Source: Polyangiaceae bacterium
GTDB taxonomy: Bacteria > Myxococcota_A > Polyangia > Polyangiales > Polyangiaceae
Direction: 5' to 3'
Length of the DNA stretch: 64,000 nucleotides
NCBI GenBank assembly: GCA_009781005.1
Contig: WQYX01000005.1
Coordinates: 28,890 to 92,889, forward strand
Shown: one piece after another, positions 19,381 through 28,734 of the stretch
Position numbering within the stretch: the first letter of the stretch is position 1
Layout: every line of letters begins with the position of its first letter
Notes under the pieces: generated by a model
Database searches by the model: none
What the model was told of the DNA's origin: nothing
What the model saw: only the letters and a program-made list of their open reading frames with translations
Translations under genes and position numbers: made by a program

Positions 19381-20373
19381 CTAGCCGAAATCATTTGCCA
19401 TGCGCGGACGCATGGTTGCGACGAGCGACTCGATGCGTGCAGCATCTTCGGCACGTCCGAGTTCGCGCGCTGTATTCGCATAACGCTCGAGCTCGTCGAG
19501 GCCGATGACCATTCTCTCGTTTTCGAGGACCGGCAAGAGTGCGCCCCACTGCCCTTCGAGGAGAAGTGCATAAGCGAAAAGGCGCAGCCCTACTTGCCTA
19601 TGTTCCGGGGACACGGGAGAGGCGAGCACGGGATTCAAGGCGCCAATCGCGGCTGCACCGTCGTGCGCCTCGAGCGCGCGGTAAGCCTCTTGGATCGCGG
19701 CGGCTTCCGCGGCGCTGGCGATCCGATATCTGCTTACGGCACGCAGCGCCTGAATGTTCGAATACATAAAGAGGCCGCCGAGCATGGCAAACCACATCCC
19801 CGACGACGACAGACCGATGAAGACCATCACGCCTGCCAAGGCAATGGAGACGACGCGTGCCGCCTTTTCACCATTGCCCTTGGTGACGAGATGCAGAAAG
19901 GATCGCATCACGTTGCCGCCGTCGAGCGGCAACATCGGAATGAGATTGATGATGCCCCAGCCAATGTTCACCCAGAGAAGTTGTCTCAGTGCATTGCTTG
20001 CGAGGGCCCCCTGGGGCGCGAGGATCCCCTTATGATTCAGGATGTACAGCGGGATCCCAATCGCGAAGCCGGCAAACGGACCCGCGAGACTGATGGCAAT
20101 GCTGCGCGCATGACCGACGTCACGCCCGCTGATCCATGACGTCGTTCCGCCCATCCCATGAAGGTCGATCTGCGGCGACAGTCCGAACGCGCGGCCAACG
20201 AGCGCATGCCCGAGTTCGTGCAGGAGCACCGACGCGAACACGATGACGCCCCAAATAAGGAGCGCGCGGACGTCAGGCTTGCTCTGATCCGTCGCACCGG
20301 CACCGAGAGCCAGGATCATGATGAGAAAAAATCCGTGCACGCGGACTGGGATGCTGCCGAGCCTGAACTTCAC
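19381..20373 (-). CDS. Site-2 protease family (M50) membrane metalloprotease
   Basis: A 330-residue membrane protein with the zinc motif HELGH at residues 52-56 and the third ligand in NLIPMLPLDGGNVMRS (about 145-160), as in SpoIVFB-like site-2 proteases. Five to six hydrophobic segments occupy residues about 10-210. The C-terminal 110 residues are a soluble helical, TPR-like domain. The family cleaves membrane-embedded regulators such as anti-sigma factors; no obvious substrate gene is adjacent. It is convergent with the glycosidase gene. Confidence 0.9.
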   Translation of the reverse strand: MKFRLGSIPVRVHGFFLIMILALGAGATDQSKPDVRALLIWGVIVFASVLLHELGHALVGRAFGLSPQIDLHGMGGTTSWISGRDVGHARSIAISLAGPFAGFAIGIPLYILNHKGILAPQGALASNALRQLLWVNIGWGIINLIPMLPLDGGNVMRSFLHLVTKGNGEKAARVVSIALAGVMVFIGLSSSGMWFAMLGGLFMYSNIQALRAVSRYRIASAAEAAAIQEAYRALEAHDGAAAIGALNPVLASPVSPEHRQVGLRLFAYALLLEGQWGALLPVLENERMVIGLDELERYANTARELGRAEDAARIESLVATMRPRMANDFG

Positions 20374-20548
20374 ACCGTGACTTTAGCGTGTCCTGAGTTG
20401 CTTTGGTCGGTAGCAACATGCTCGCGCTTCGCACCGCGATGGCGGCATGCGAGAACGCCGCTGCCGCATTCGAGTCCCGCGTCGCCCGGTGCTTGCAAGC
20501 GGAGGATCGAGGGGGACCGCTCCACTCGAGGCCGCTTGGAGGTGAACC

Positions 20549-20920
20549 ATGAAGGGTCGAAACGAATTCGTGCAGCGCGGGACGGCCGCCGATCAGGTGG
20601 GCGTCGCGCGGGTGCAGGCGATCCAGTGGTCGCATCCCGCGGTCGCGCAACTCAGCGACGCCGCGCGACTCATCTACGCTTGCCTCGTCGACGGGTGCTC
20701 GAGCACGGCGCGCGAGACAATCGACAGCGTCGAGCTCGTCTGGCGTAACCGCTATCGCGCACGTGAGCGCTACGCCGGAACGATCGAGATGAAGGACGCG
20801 CTCGACGAGATCTGCCTCGCCGTCGAAGAGCTCCTCGCAGCGGGGTTGCTCGTGCTGCTCGATCGCAGCTCCATCCAGGCGGGTTGGGTACGCCGCCCCT
20901 GGGAAGAATTGCCCAACTGA
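20549..20920 (+). CDS. Hypothetical small protein
   Basis: A 123-residue protein I do not recognise. A good Shine-Dalgarno site (GGAGG) sits 6 bp before the ATG. The middle is helical and charged (RARERYAGTIEMKDALDEI) and ends with a leucine-rich segment (ELLAAGLLVLLD). The stop codon TGA is directly followed by a family-3 palindromic element. It is the first gene of the stress and signalling island, but its role is unknown. Confidence 0.65.
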   Translation: MKGRNEFVQRGTAADQVGVARVQAIQWSHPAVAQLSDAARLIYACLVDGCSSTARETIDSVELVWRNRYRARERYAGTIEMKDALDEICLAVEELLAAGLLVLLDRSSIQAGWVRRPWEELPN

Positions 20921-21039
20921 GCGCTTTCGATTTGGCGCGATCTCATCGTTGGGGCCTGCGCTGCGGTCCTCAAAGCCAAGAGGCTGTTCCGGTCCGCTGC
21001 TCGGCCCCGCCTCGACCTCGCGCCAACTTGAAAGCGCTC
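20919..21039 (+). repeat. Family-3 palindromic element, copy A
   Basis: The ends GAGCGCTTTC (20919-20928) and GAAAGCGCTC (21030-21039) are exact inverted repeats. The interior matches the copies at 37307-37429 (reverse orientation) and 51249-51440. The terminal base pair that differs from the other copies (GAGCGC instead of GACCGC) is changed in both arms. Confidence 0.8.
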
Positions 21040-21075
21040 TCATCGATCGCAGCTACGCGTCACGCAATCTGGATA

Positions 21076-21110
21076 TGTGCATCATGCACATTGATGCGTG
21101 CATGATGCAC
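21076..21110. promoter_or_regulatory. Pair of TGCAT-S-ATGCA palindromes upstream of the KGG gene
   Basis: Site 1 is TGTGCATCATGCACA (21076-21090) and site 2 is GTGCATGATGCAC (21098-21110). Their centres are 21 bp apart, two helical turns. They lie about 215 bp upstream of the KGG-motif stress gene and match the five sites at 30842-31067 and the one at 36664. Confidence 0.6.
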
Positions 21111-21322
21111 ATTCAGCTCATGCAGTGCATCGTTTCGTTTCGGATGCCGTGGGCACATTAACTCCACGAATGTTGCGCGACGACACGTAATCCTTCGACT
21201 TGTTCGCTCTCTTTGCGGGGCTGGTCTCTGGCACGACCGTCGCTTCGTACCGTTCCATACAACCTAACCAATAGCCGGTGGGCCGCGCCACGTGTGCGGA
21301 GCCGCAGGAGTGAGTGGTCAAC

Positions 21323-21652
21323 ATGTGGTACGGCGACGACAACAACCCGGATGACTCGCAGTCGTCCGAGATCAAGACCGACGCCGCGACGGAAGAGCGC
21401 CGGCCGCGCCGCCGCGGGTTCGCTGCGATGGATCGTGACCGCGTCCGTGAGATCGCGAGCAAGGGCGGAAAAGCTGCACACTCTGCGGGCACCGCTCACC
21501 AGTTCAGCAGCGAGGAAGCGCGCGTCGCGGGACGCAAAGGAGGAATGGCTCCGCACATACGCCGCGGCGGCGTTCGGCGGCGTCCTACGGCGGAAGCTCC
21601 CAGTAGCGCGTCCAGCAATAGTCATACGGAACACGGCAGCGACAACCGTTGA
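21323..21652 (+). CDS. KGG-motif stress-induced protein
   Basis: 109 residues from the ATG at 21323; an in-frame GTG at 21314 lies too close to the AGGAG site. Two copies of the stress-induced KGG repeat are visible: DRVREIASKGGKAAHSAG and EEARVAGRKGG, both in the motif found in GsiB, YciG and YmdF of enterics and bacilli. The rest is hydrophilic and probably disordered, as in desiccation- and general-stress proteins. The paired palindromes upstream are a likely control site. Confidence 0.85.
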   Translation: MWYGDDNNPDDSQSSEIKTDAATEERRPRRRGFAAMDRDRVREIASKGGKAAHSAGTAHQFSSEEARVAGRKGGMAPHIRRGGVRRRPTAEAPSSASSNSHTEHGSDNR

Positions 21653-21807
21653 AGACGTTTCGATCGCTGAGAAGAATCGTGTAGATTGCACACTTCTTCT
21701 TACGTGCAATTCGTTCACGTCGCCGTCGCCGTCAAAGACCACGTCAACGATCACGTCGTCTTTCGTAGTCGTTGACGTTGACCTGATCGGCGACGGCGAC
21801 GAACCTC

Positions 21808-23118
21808 TCAGCGTTTCGCAAGCTCCGTGAGGACTTCGACGAGCTCCGCGGGTTCGATGGGTTTGGCAACGTGACGTTGAAACCCGGCAGCGAGCACGCG
21901 GTGACGATCCTCGATGCGCGCGTACGCCGTCATGGCAACCACGGGAATCGTGCGGAGCGCCTCGCGGCTCGTGCTGCGGACGCGACGAACGAACGCGTAG
22001 CCATCCTCCACGGGCATTGCGAGATCCGACACGACGACATCGGGGGGATCGGCCTCGAGCGAATGCATGGCGGCTTCGACGTTCGACGCGCGCGTCACCC
22101 GCGCGCCCGCTTGCTCGAGGATCATCCCCACCAGATCGCGCATGTCCTCTTCGTCGTCGAGCACGAGCACGGTCACACCCGCGAGCTTGCTCGTCGGTGC
22201 GGCGACCCACCGCGACGTGCCTTCGTCGTCTGCGCTCACCTCGAAGGCCGCGAAGAGCGGCAGCGTCACGGTGAAGCAAGCCCCCAAGCCGCGGCCTTTG
22301 CTCGAAGCGGTGACGGTTCCTCCGTGCAGCTCGGTGAGGTGGCGGACGATGGCGAGGCCGAGGCCGAGACCACCGTGGCGCGCCGTCGAGTCGTGCGCCT
22401 GACGGAAGGGATCGAAGACGAGCGGCAAGAAGGACGGAGCGATCCCTTGGCCCGTGTCCCGCACCGACAAGACAACGGCGTCCGCCGTGCGGCCTGCGCC
22501 GATCGTCACCACGCCGCCGCGCGGCGTGAATTTGACGGCATTCGTGGCGAGGTTCGAGAGGATCTGTTGCACGCGATCTCCGTCGGCAACGATGCTTCCA
22601 GGCTCACCCTCTATCTCGGACCCGAGCGCGACACCCTTTGCCTGCGCGAGAGACCGCACGGCGTCGACGCACGACTCGATCTCCGCGCGCACGTTCACCT
22701 GACCCTTCGACAAGCGAAGCTTGCCGCTCACGATGCGTGCGACGTCGAGCATGTCGTCGACGAGCTGCACCTGCGCGTGCGCGCTTCGTGCGATGACCTC
22801 GAGTCCTTTGTTCCAGCGCTCGATCGGCAGATCTTCGCCCCCCTCTTGAAGGACGCGCGACCAACCGAGGATCGCATTGAGCGGATTTCTGAGCTCGTGA
22901 CTCAGCATGGCGAGAAATTCATCTTTGGCGCGGCTCGCAGCTTCGGCACGTGCGAGTGCACCTTCGGCTTGCTCGCGTGCTTGCCGTTCACGCGCGAGCA
23001 ACGCAGAGACGGCGCCCACGCGCTTGCGTGCGCCGGAGCTGGGGTTTTGTGCGACAGGGAACTTATCTAGGCGAGCCACTTGATGGCGAATGCATGAGTC
23101 CGAAGTCAGGCCGGTCAA
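21808..23118 (-). CDS. Hybrid histidine kinase with C-terminal receiver
   Basis: A 436-residue cytoplasmic protein without a recognisable sensor domain. A short coiled coil (about residues 40-65) leads to the HisKA domain with SHELRNPLNA, then an HATPase_c domain (N box NLATNAVKF, G boxes RDTGQGIAP and GGLGLGLAI) and a C-terminal receiver (about 315-435) with phospho-acceptor Asp in VVVSDLAMP and Lys in VAKPIEP. The receiver may return or relay phosphate to other proteins of this island. The longest frame begins with TTG; a GTG at 23079 is also possible. Before it lies a roughly 155-bp gap after the KGG gene with a long imperfect inverted repeat (about 21717-21803). Confidence 0.9.
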   Translation of the reverse strand: MTGLTSDSCIRHQVARLDKFPVAQNPSSGARKRVGAVSALLARERQAREQAEGALARAEAASRAKDEFLAMLSHELRNPLNAILGWSRVLQEGGEDLPIERWNKGLEVIARSAHAQVQLVDDMLDVARIVSGKLRLSKGQVNVRAEIESCVDAVRSLAQAKGVALGSEIEGEPGSIVADGDRVQQILSNLATNAVKFTPRGGVVTIGAGRTADAVVLSVRDTGQGIAPSFLPLVFDPFRQAHDSTARHGGLGLGLAIVRHLTELHGGTVTASSKGRGLGACFTVTLPLFAAFEVSADDEGTSRWVAAPTSKLAGVTVLVLDDEEDMRDLVGMILEQAGARVTRASNVEAAMHSLEADPPDVVVSDLAMPVEDGYAFVRRVRSTSREALRTIPVVAMTAYARIEDRHRVLAAGFQRHVAKPIEPAELVEVLTELAKR

Positions 23119-23260
23119 CGTGTCGAGGTGTCGCCCCCAGCGAACGCAAGCGGTGTGGGATCGCTCTTTGCTGGCGCTCTTCTCTCAACCAAGGAGCGCC
23201 ACTCGAAAGCCCCGTCGAATGCCGTCAACTTCCGAGCGAACGCCACCACCGGAGAGCCAC

Positions 23261-23644
23261 ATGAGCCATCGTGCCACGGTCCTCGTCGTCGACGACGACG
23301 AAGACACGGTCGAGACCATGCGAGACATCTTGAGCGAAGAAGGTCACATCGTCTCGTGCGCAAAGAACGGCAGGGAGGCGCTCGCGCTCGCGTCGTCGAC
23401 GCGTCCCGACCTCATCCTGCTCGACCTCAACATGCCGGAGATGGATGGCCGGCACGTTCTCGACGCCATTCGCCGCGATCCATGTCTCTCGGACACGCAC
23501 GTCGTCGTGCTCTCGGGAGCGGCGGATGCGCCGCAGGTGGCGTGCGAAAGCGTTGCAAAACCGCTGCGTCTCGACACGCTGCTCGGTCTCCTTCGACGCG
23601 TTGCCCACTCTGCGCCACGAGGAGCGTCGTCCTCCATGCGATAG
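23261..23644 (+). CDS. Single-domain response regulator
   Basis: A 127-residue CheY-like receiver: the acidic pair VVDDDEDT, the phospho-acceptor Asp in LILLDLNMPEMDG and the Lys in VAKPL are all present. There is no output domain. The ATG at 23261 follows GGAGA by 6 bp. It is divergent from the hybrid kinase gene and followed by the GAF kinase gene on the same strand, so it may carry phosphate between the two kinases. Confidence 0.9.
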   Translation: MSHRATVLVVDDDEDTVETMRDILSEEGHIVSCAKNGREALALASSTRPDLILLDLNMPEMDGRHVLDAIRRDPCLSDTHVVVLSGAADAPQVACESVAKPLRLDTLLGLLRRVAHSAPRGASSSMR

Positions 23645-23703
23645 CAGAGAAAGCCGGCACAACGCCGCAGCATCGCGAGGAGTCGCTCGAGTATCCTGCG
23701 CTC

Positions 23704-24882
23704 GTGAACGACGCAGGCAGTCATGCGGCGCTGCTCAAGCACATGCGAGTGATCACCAAATCGCTGTGCCGACGGTTGTCCGCGGTCGAGGTTGCGCACA
23801 TCGTGGTGACCGGAGCACGCACCGCGATCGGTGCCGATCGCACGGCGATCTCCGTCGCCCTAGTAGAAGACGGCGAAACACTCGAGACCATTGCCACGGA
23901 CGGGAGCCTCGCGCGCCGCGACAGCCACGTCGGGTTCGTCAGCGAGCGAACGCCCGCCGCTGTCGAAGCCACGAATGTGACCGACTACGAATCTGTCGCG
24001 CGCGGAGTTTTTCTTCTCGAGATCGACGGGCGAATGCTCGGGACACTCGACGTCGAGTTCGATGACGAGCACTTCTTCTCCGCCGAGGAGTGCGCGTTCT
24101 TGCACGCGCTCGCGAACGTGACGGGGTGCGCACTTCATCACGCACAGCAGTTGGACAGCGTAGAACGAGCTGCGCGCGAGATCGACGACGCCGCGCAGCT
24201 CAAGGATGCATTTCTCTCGACCGTTAGCCACGAGCTCCGCACGCCGCTCAACGCGATCCTCGGTTGGTCGGCCATGCTCAGAGAGCCGCTCGAGAGCGCG
24301 GCGGCAAACAAGGGCATCGAGGTCATCGAGCGCAATGCTCGCGCGCTCGCGAGGCTCATCGATGACATCCTCGACGTTTCACGGATCGTTCGAGGCAAGC
24401 TCGAGGTCAAACGCCGCACGGTCAGCGTCACCGAGATCGTGCGCGCGGTGGCTGCTGCCGTCCGTCCAACGGCGGCAGCGCGAGGCGTGGAGTTCGACGC
24501 GCCTGCGGACGGCGACGCGGGAGTCGTGCTCGGCGATCCGGATCGTTTGCAGCAAGTCGTCTGGAACCTCGCTATGAACGCGGTGAAGTTCACTCCACGC
24601 GGAGGCTCGGTGGCGATGAGCGCGGAGCACGACGCGCAGATGGTTCGAATTCGTATTGCCGACACGGGCGCGGGAATCGAGCCGTCGTTTCTTCCGCATC
24701 TCTTCGAACGATTTCGCCAATTCGACAGTTCAACGACGAGACTGCATAACGGACTTGGACTCGGACTCGCCATCAGTCGCCATCTCGTCGAGCTGCACGG
24801 CGGCACGATTACCGCAGAGAGCGCCGGCGCGGGCCGTGGAACAACGTTCATCATCGAATTGCCCAAACTCGCTCGGACATAA
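23704..24882 (+). CDS. GAF-domain sensor histidine kinase
   Basis: About 392 residues from a GTG at 23704; an ATG at 23743 is an alternative. Residues about 25-155 form a GAF-like sensor domain (TAISVALVEDGETLETI and later EECAFLHALANVTG). A HisKA domain with SHELRTPLNAILGWS and an HATPase_c domain with NLAMNAVKF, ADTGAGIEP and NGLGLGLAI follow. No membrane segment is present, so it senses a cytoplasmic signal. It follows the single-domain receiver by about 60 bp and closely resembles the hybrid kinase in its catalytic core, suggesting duplication. Confidence 0.9.
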   Translation: MNDAGSHAALLKHMRVITKSLCRRLSAVEVAHIVVTGARTAIGADRTAISVALVEDGETLETIATDGSLARRDSHVGFVSERTPAAVEATNVTDYESVARGVFLLEIDGRMLGTLDVEFDDEHFFSAEECAFLHALANVTGCALHHAQQLDSVERAAREIDDAAQLKDAFLSTVSHELRTPLNAILGWSAMLREPLESAAANKGIEVIERNARALARLIDDILDVSRIVRGKLEVKRRTVSVTEIVRAVAAAVRPTAAARGVEFDAPADGDAGVVLGDPDRLQQVVWNLAMNAVKFTPRGGSVAMSAEHDAQMVRIRIADTGAGIEPSFLPHLFERFRQFDSSTTRLHNGLGLGLAISRHLVELHGGTITAESAGAGRGTTFIIELPKLART

Positions 24883-24941
24883 CGTCATTGGCATTACCGC
24901 CGCGTACGCAATCGCTGTCATCGACTATGGTCTCTCCCTCC

Positions 24942-26372
24942 ATGCGTCGAATCTCCGTCCTCGTCGTATCGACTCTGCTCTCCATCGTGTCACGCGGGTA
25001 CGCGGACGTTTCAACGCGTGCTACCGCGGGCGAGCCCTCGTCCTCTGCGTCTGCACCATTGCCCGTCTCGATCGTTGCAGAGAAGGTGGAACTGCCGAAC
25101 GGGCTCACGGTGATCTACGACGAGGACCACCGCACACCCATCGTGACCGTGAACCTCTGGTACCACGTGGGATCGAAGGACGAGCCAAAGGGGCGAAACG
25201 GCTTCGCGCACCTCTTCGAGCATCTGATGTTTCAAGGGAGCAAGCACGTCCCCGAAGACACTTACTTTCGCTTCTTGGAAAAGGCGGGAGCCACCTCGAT
25301 CAACGGCTCCACGAATACGGATCGGACGAATTACTTTCAGACCGTTCCGCGCAACCAGCTTGCGCTCGCACTCTGGCTCGAGAGTGACCGTATGGGATTT
25401 CTGCTCGACCACGTCGACGAGGCAACGTTCGAGAGCCAGCGCGACGTCGTCAAGAACGAGCGACGACAGAACTATGAAAATGCGCCCTACGGACTCGTGT
25501 TCGAAGCGATCTACGGCGAACTCTTTCCCGAAGGCCACCCCTATCGCCTTCTGACGATTGGCACGCCGAAGGATCTCGATGCGGCGACACTCGCCGACGT
25601 AAAAGCGTTCTTCCGAACCTTTTACGTGCCGAACAACTGCACGCTCGTGATCTCGGGCGACATCGATAAGACAACGGCGAAGTCCCTCGTCGACAAGTAC
25701 TTCGGTCCGATCCCGCGCGGCGACGACGTTGCTCGAAAAAAACCTGCGCTCGTCACTCATCCAGGGGAGGCGCGCATCGAGATGGAGGCCGCCGTGGAGC
25801 TGCCCCGCGTCTACGTGGCCTGGCCCACACCCGCGTTCTTTCAGACCGGCGACGCCGAGCTCGATCTTTTGGCGCACGTGCTCGCGGGCGGCAAGACGAG
25901 CCGCCTGTACAAGCGCCTCGTCTACGATCTTCAGATTGCTCAGAACGTGAGCGCGTCGCAGGACTCGCGCGAGCTCGCGAGCGTCTTCGAGATCGTTGCC
26001 ACGGCACGCCCGGGACATAGCGCCGACGAGCTGCTCAAGGTGATTGACGAAGAGCTCGACAAGTTTCGCAAGAGCGGCATCGAGGATGCGGAACTTGCGC
26101 GCGCCAAGACGAGCACTCTCGCCGACAACATCTTCGATCTCGAGCGAAGCTCCTCGCGCGCAAACCGCCTCAACACGTATAGCCATTACGTCGGCGATCC
26201 GAATTACCTCGCACGAGACATGGCGCGAACAACGGATGCGACAACGGTTGGTGTCGTGGACGCGGCGCGAAGCTGGGTCAAAGCGCAGGACTGCGTCGTG
26301 ACGCTCGTAACTCCCAACCCACGAGCGCCCGTGGCCGGACGCGTCGTCACCATCAAGCGAGGTGGCAAGTGA
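24942..26372 (+). CDS. M16-family zinc peptidase, catalytically complete
   Basis: About 476 residues from the ATG at 24942 (ATG 24927 is also possible) with a signal peptide, so probably periplasmic. The inverted zinc motif HLFEH (HxxEH) is at about residues 90-94, with the distal Glu in VVKNERRQNYE. The two-halved M16 fold covers the rest, and RLYKRLVYDLQIAQNV corresponds to the R/Y region of the C-terminal half. Its stop overlaps the GTG start of the next M16 gene by 4 bp (GTGA). Family members work as pairs to degrade peptides in a closed chamber. Confidence 0.92.
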   Translation: MRRISVLVVSTLLSIVSRGYADVSTRATAGEPSSSASAPLPVSIVAEKVELPNGLTVIYDEDHRTPIVTVNLWYHVGSKDEPKGRNGFAHLFEHLMFQGSKHVPEDTYFRFLEKAGATSINGSTNTDRTNYFQTVPRNQLALALWLESDRMGFLLDHVDEATFESQRDVVKNERRQNYENAPYGLVFEAIYGELFPEGHPYRLLTIGTPKDLDAATLADVKAFFRTFYVPNNCTLVISGDIDKTTAKSLVDKYFGPIPRGDDVARKKPALVTHPGEARIEMEAAVELPRVYVAWPTPAFFQTGDAELDLLAHVLAGGKTSRLYKRLVYDLQIAQNVSASQDSRELASVFEIVATARPGHSADELLKVIDEELDKFRKSGIEDAELARAKTSTLADNIFDLERSSSRANRLNTYSHYVGDPNYLARDMARTTDATTVGVVDAARSWVKAQDCVVTLVTPNPRAPVAGRVVTIKRGGK

Positions 26373-27904
26373 TCCGCCCTCAACACTGTTTGGCGATGTT
26401 CGCGTTCGTGCTCGGTACCTCCACGATCGCGTGCGGAGGATCGGCGCCGCCGCCCGCGCCGCCGGCTTCCGCTGCACCGATCACTACGGCACATCCGCCG
26501 CGCACCACGCCGGATGCGCCGTTCCGCGACAAGGCTCCGTCGCCAGACGGTCGCATCACGTTCACGCCGCCGACGATCACCGAGTTCAAGTTGAAGAGCG
26601 GCGTGCGCGTCCTGCTCGCCGAGCGCCATGAACTGCCCATCGTTGCCGTGCGTCTCGTCATCGGCGTGGGTGCGGGCGATCTCGAAAATGTCCGCCCTGG
26701 ACTCGTGTCGTTTCTGGGACAGATGCTCGAGCAAGGAACGAAGAAGCGTAGCGCCCTTGCGATCGACGACGACTACGAGGCCATCGGCGCGGCGCACGCG
26801 ACGTGGTTCGACTGGGACTCCGGTGGAACGAGCGTGAAGGTCCTCGCCAACAAACTCGACGCCGCGCTCGAGATCATGAGCGACGTCGCGCTCGCACCGA
26901 CCTTCCCGGACGCGGAGATCGAGCGGACGCGCGCGCGCCGCATCGCCGGCATCCAGGCGGACAAAAGCAGCCCGGGCGCGATCGCACAGAACGCACTTGC
27001 GCCAGCCATCTTCGGACGCGCGCATCCGTACGGGCACACACTCGGCGGCGAAGAAGCGGACGCGAAGAAGCTCACGCGACAAGAGCTCGTCGCCGTCTAC
27101 GAACGATTGTTCCAACCGGCGAATGCGACCATCGTGGTTGCAGGGGACGTCACGCGCGAAGGTTTGCAGCCGAAGCTCGAGGCAGCGTTCGGCAAATGGA
27201 AAGCGCACCCAGGCGCCAAGCCCGTCTCGAAGAGAGGCCCCAAGACGCCGCCAAAAGCGAGCGCCGAGCGGCGCATCGTGATTGTCGACAAACCAGGTGC
27301 GCAGTCGCAGGTGCAGATCGCGCGCCCCGGCGTCCCGTTCTCCACGAAGGACCGCGACGCCATCGGTGTGATGAACGCGATCCTCGGCGGGATGTTCTCG
27401 AGCCGAATCAATCTGAACTTGCGCGAGAAGCACGCGTACACGTACGGCGCGCGTTCGTTCGTGGCGATGCGCCACGGTGCAGGGCCTTTCGTCGTCGCCG
27501 CACCCGTCGTCGCGGACAAGACCGTGCCCGCCATCCAGGAAATGTTCGCGGAGCTCGATGGCATGCGTCGAGACGGTCCAACCGACGAAGAGCTCGCGCT
27601 CGCAAAGGAGAGCATCTTGCTCGGCATGCCGGGACGCTTCGAGGCCGTCACGGACGTCGCGGCTGCCCTCGCGGATCTCGCCGTCTACGATCTGCCGCTC
27701 GATGAGTACGCGAAAAAGCCTGCGCGCATCGAAGCCGTGACAGCCGCCGACGTGAAGCGCGTCGCCGGAGAGCTTCTCCATCGCGATGCGATGACCGTCA
27801 TCGTGGTCGGCGACAAGGCGAAGCTCGCGTCCGAATCGATCGCACTCGGTCTCGGGCCGCTCGAAGAACGCGACGCCTACGGCAACGTCGTGTCCGCAAA
27901 GTAG
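26369..27904 (+). CDS. M16-family lipoprotein, inactive partner subunit
   Basis: A 511-residue lipoprotein (signal ends STIAC) starting at GTG. It has the same two-halved M16 fold, but at the zinc site it reads FLGQMLEQG instead of HxxEH, so it cannot bind catalytic zinc. The C-terminal half keeps SRINLNLREKHAYTYGA, the R/Y substrate-binding region. This is the arrangement of mitochondrial processing peptidase alpha subunits and of bacterial M16 heterodimers. Translational coupling with the preceding active subunit supports a heterodimer anchored to the membrane by this subunit. Confidence 0.9.
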   Translation: MIRPQHCLAMFAFVLGTSTIACGGSAPPPAPPASAAPITTAHPPRTTPDAPFRDKAPSPDGRITFTPPTITEFKLKSGVRVLLAERHELPIVAVRLVIGVGAGDLENVRPGLVSFLGQMLEQGTKKRSALAIDDDYEAIGAAHATWFDWDSGGTSVKVLANKLDAALEIMSDVALAPTFPDAEIERTRARRIAGIQADKSSPGAIAQNALAPAIFGRAHPYGHTLGGEEADAKKLTRQELVAVYERLFQPANATIVVAGDVTREGLQPKLEAAFGKWKAHPGAKPVSKRGPKTPPKASAERRIVIVDKPGAQSQVQIARPGVPFSTKDRDAIGVMNAILGGMFSSRINLNLREKHAYTYGARSFVAMRHGAGPFVVAAPVVADKTVPAIQEMFAELDGMRRDGPTDEELALAKESILLGMPGRFEAVTDVAAALADLAVYDLPLDEYAKKPARIEAVTAADVKRVAGELLHRDAMTVIVVGDKAKLASESIALGLGPLEERDAYGNVVSAK

Positions 27905-27908
27905 TCGG

Positions 27909-28304
27909 TCACATGGTTCCGGGCACGGGCACTCGCGGTGCACCGTTACCGAGTGCGGCACGCAATGCTCGATCGAGCTGATCGAACGTGATCGGCTTGA
28001 CGAGATGCGCGTGAAACCCTGCGGCAGCGGAGGCCTCTCGGTCTGCGTGTCCGCCGAAACCCGTGACCAGGACGAGGGCACGCGGCCTCCGCCGGCCGAG
28101 CGTGGAGACGAGCTCGAACGCCGTTCCGTCGCCGAGCGACAGATCGGTGACGAGCGCGTCCGCCTCTCGTCCGTCGAGTAGCGCTCGCGCGTCGGCGCAC
28201 GAACGCGCGGCTCGCACATCGAAGCCACGCTTGGTCAGCGCAGCCTCGAGAATGAGGAGATTGTCCTCGTCGTCGTCCAGCACGACCACGCTCGGTTTAT
28301 TCAT
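27909..28304 (-). CDS. Single-domain response regulator
   Basis: A 131-residue receiver with VVLDDDEDN, phospho-acceptor Asp in LVTDLSLGDGTA and Lys in LVKPITF; no output domain. The sequence DLSLGDGTAFELV is closely similar to DLALGDGTALDLV of the receiver at 31155-31619, so the two are paralogues. It is convergent with the M16 pair, with its stop only 4 bp from theirs. Confidence 0.88.
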   Translation of the reverse strand: MNKPSVVVLDDDEDNLLILEAALTKRGFDVRAARSCADARALLDGREADALVTDLSLGDGTAFELVSTLGRRRPRALVLVTGFGGHADREASAAAGFHAHLVKPITFDQLDRALRAALGNGAPRVPVPGTM

Positions 28305-28419
28305 GTAAACCGGACGTTAACCACCCACGAGTTTCGAGCGAGCGCGGGCACGTGGAGCCCTCGCGTGGTGCAACGGATCGCGTGATGCATCGGTTGGATC
28401 TTTCGCCCTCGGAGGTCCA

Positions 28420-28734
28420 ATGGAGACGATGACTTGTCCGTCTTGCAAAGAAGAGGTGATGCCGATCGCGCCGAAGACGGCGTGGAAGATTGCGGTCGTT
28501 CTTTTCTGGGTTGGTCTGCTCGCGATATCGATGCTCTACGGGACCTTGCTAGGCCTCAACGTCGTGCTCGTTCCCGTCTGGTGCGCCATGGCTGGTGCCG
28601 TGGGCGTGGCGACCGATCGTGCGACGAGCTGGTCTTGCCCTGCATGCCACGCCAAGCTCGTGCCGATCTTCACGACACGCGACGAAGCGAGGGAGCACCG
28701 CGCAGCCGCGATGCACCACCCGCGTCACGCGTAA
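28420..28734 (+). CDS. Small zinc-ribbon membrane protein
   Basis: A 104-residue protein with a CPSC pair near the N-terminus (residues 5-8) and a CPAC pair near residue 73, together able to form a zinc ribbon. Two hydrophobic helices lie between them (about 22-62). The tail is His/Arg-rich. A GGAGG site precedes the ATG. Function is unknown. Its stop codon abuts that of the convergent ferritin-like gene with no spacing. Confidence 0.7.
   Translation: METMTCPSCKEEVMPIAPKTAWKIAVVLFWVGLLAISMLYGTLLGLNVVLVPVWCAMAGAVGVATDRATSWSCPACHAKLVPIFTTRDEAREHRAAAMHHPRHA

Noticed and set aside
21213..21830. Asp-rich frame after the KGG gene suggestive of a calcium-binding peptide
   Set aside because: The Asp-rich stretch comes from an imperfect inverted repeat rich in GTC/GAC, lacks an own start and overlaps the end of the hybrid kinase gene.
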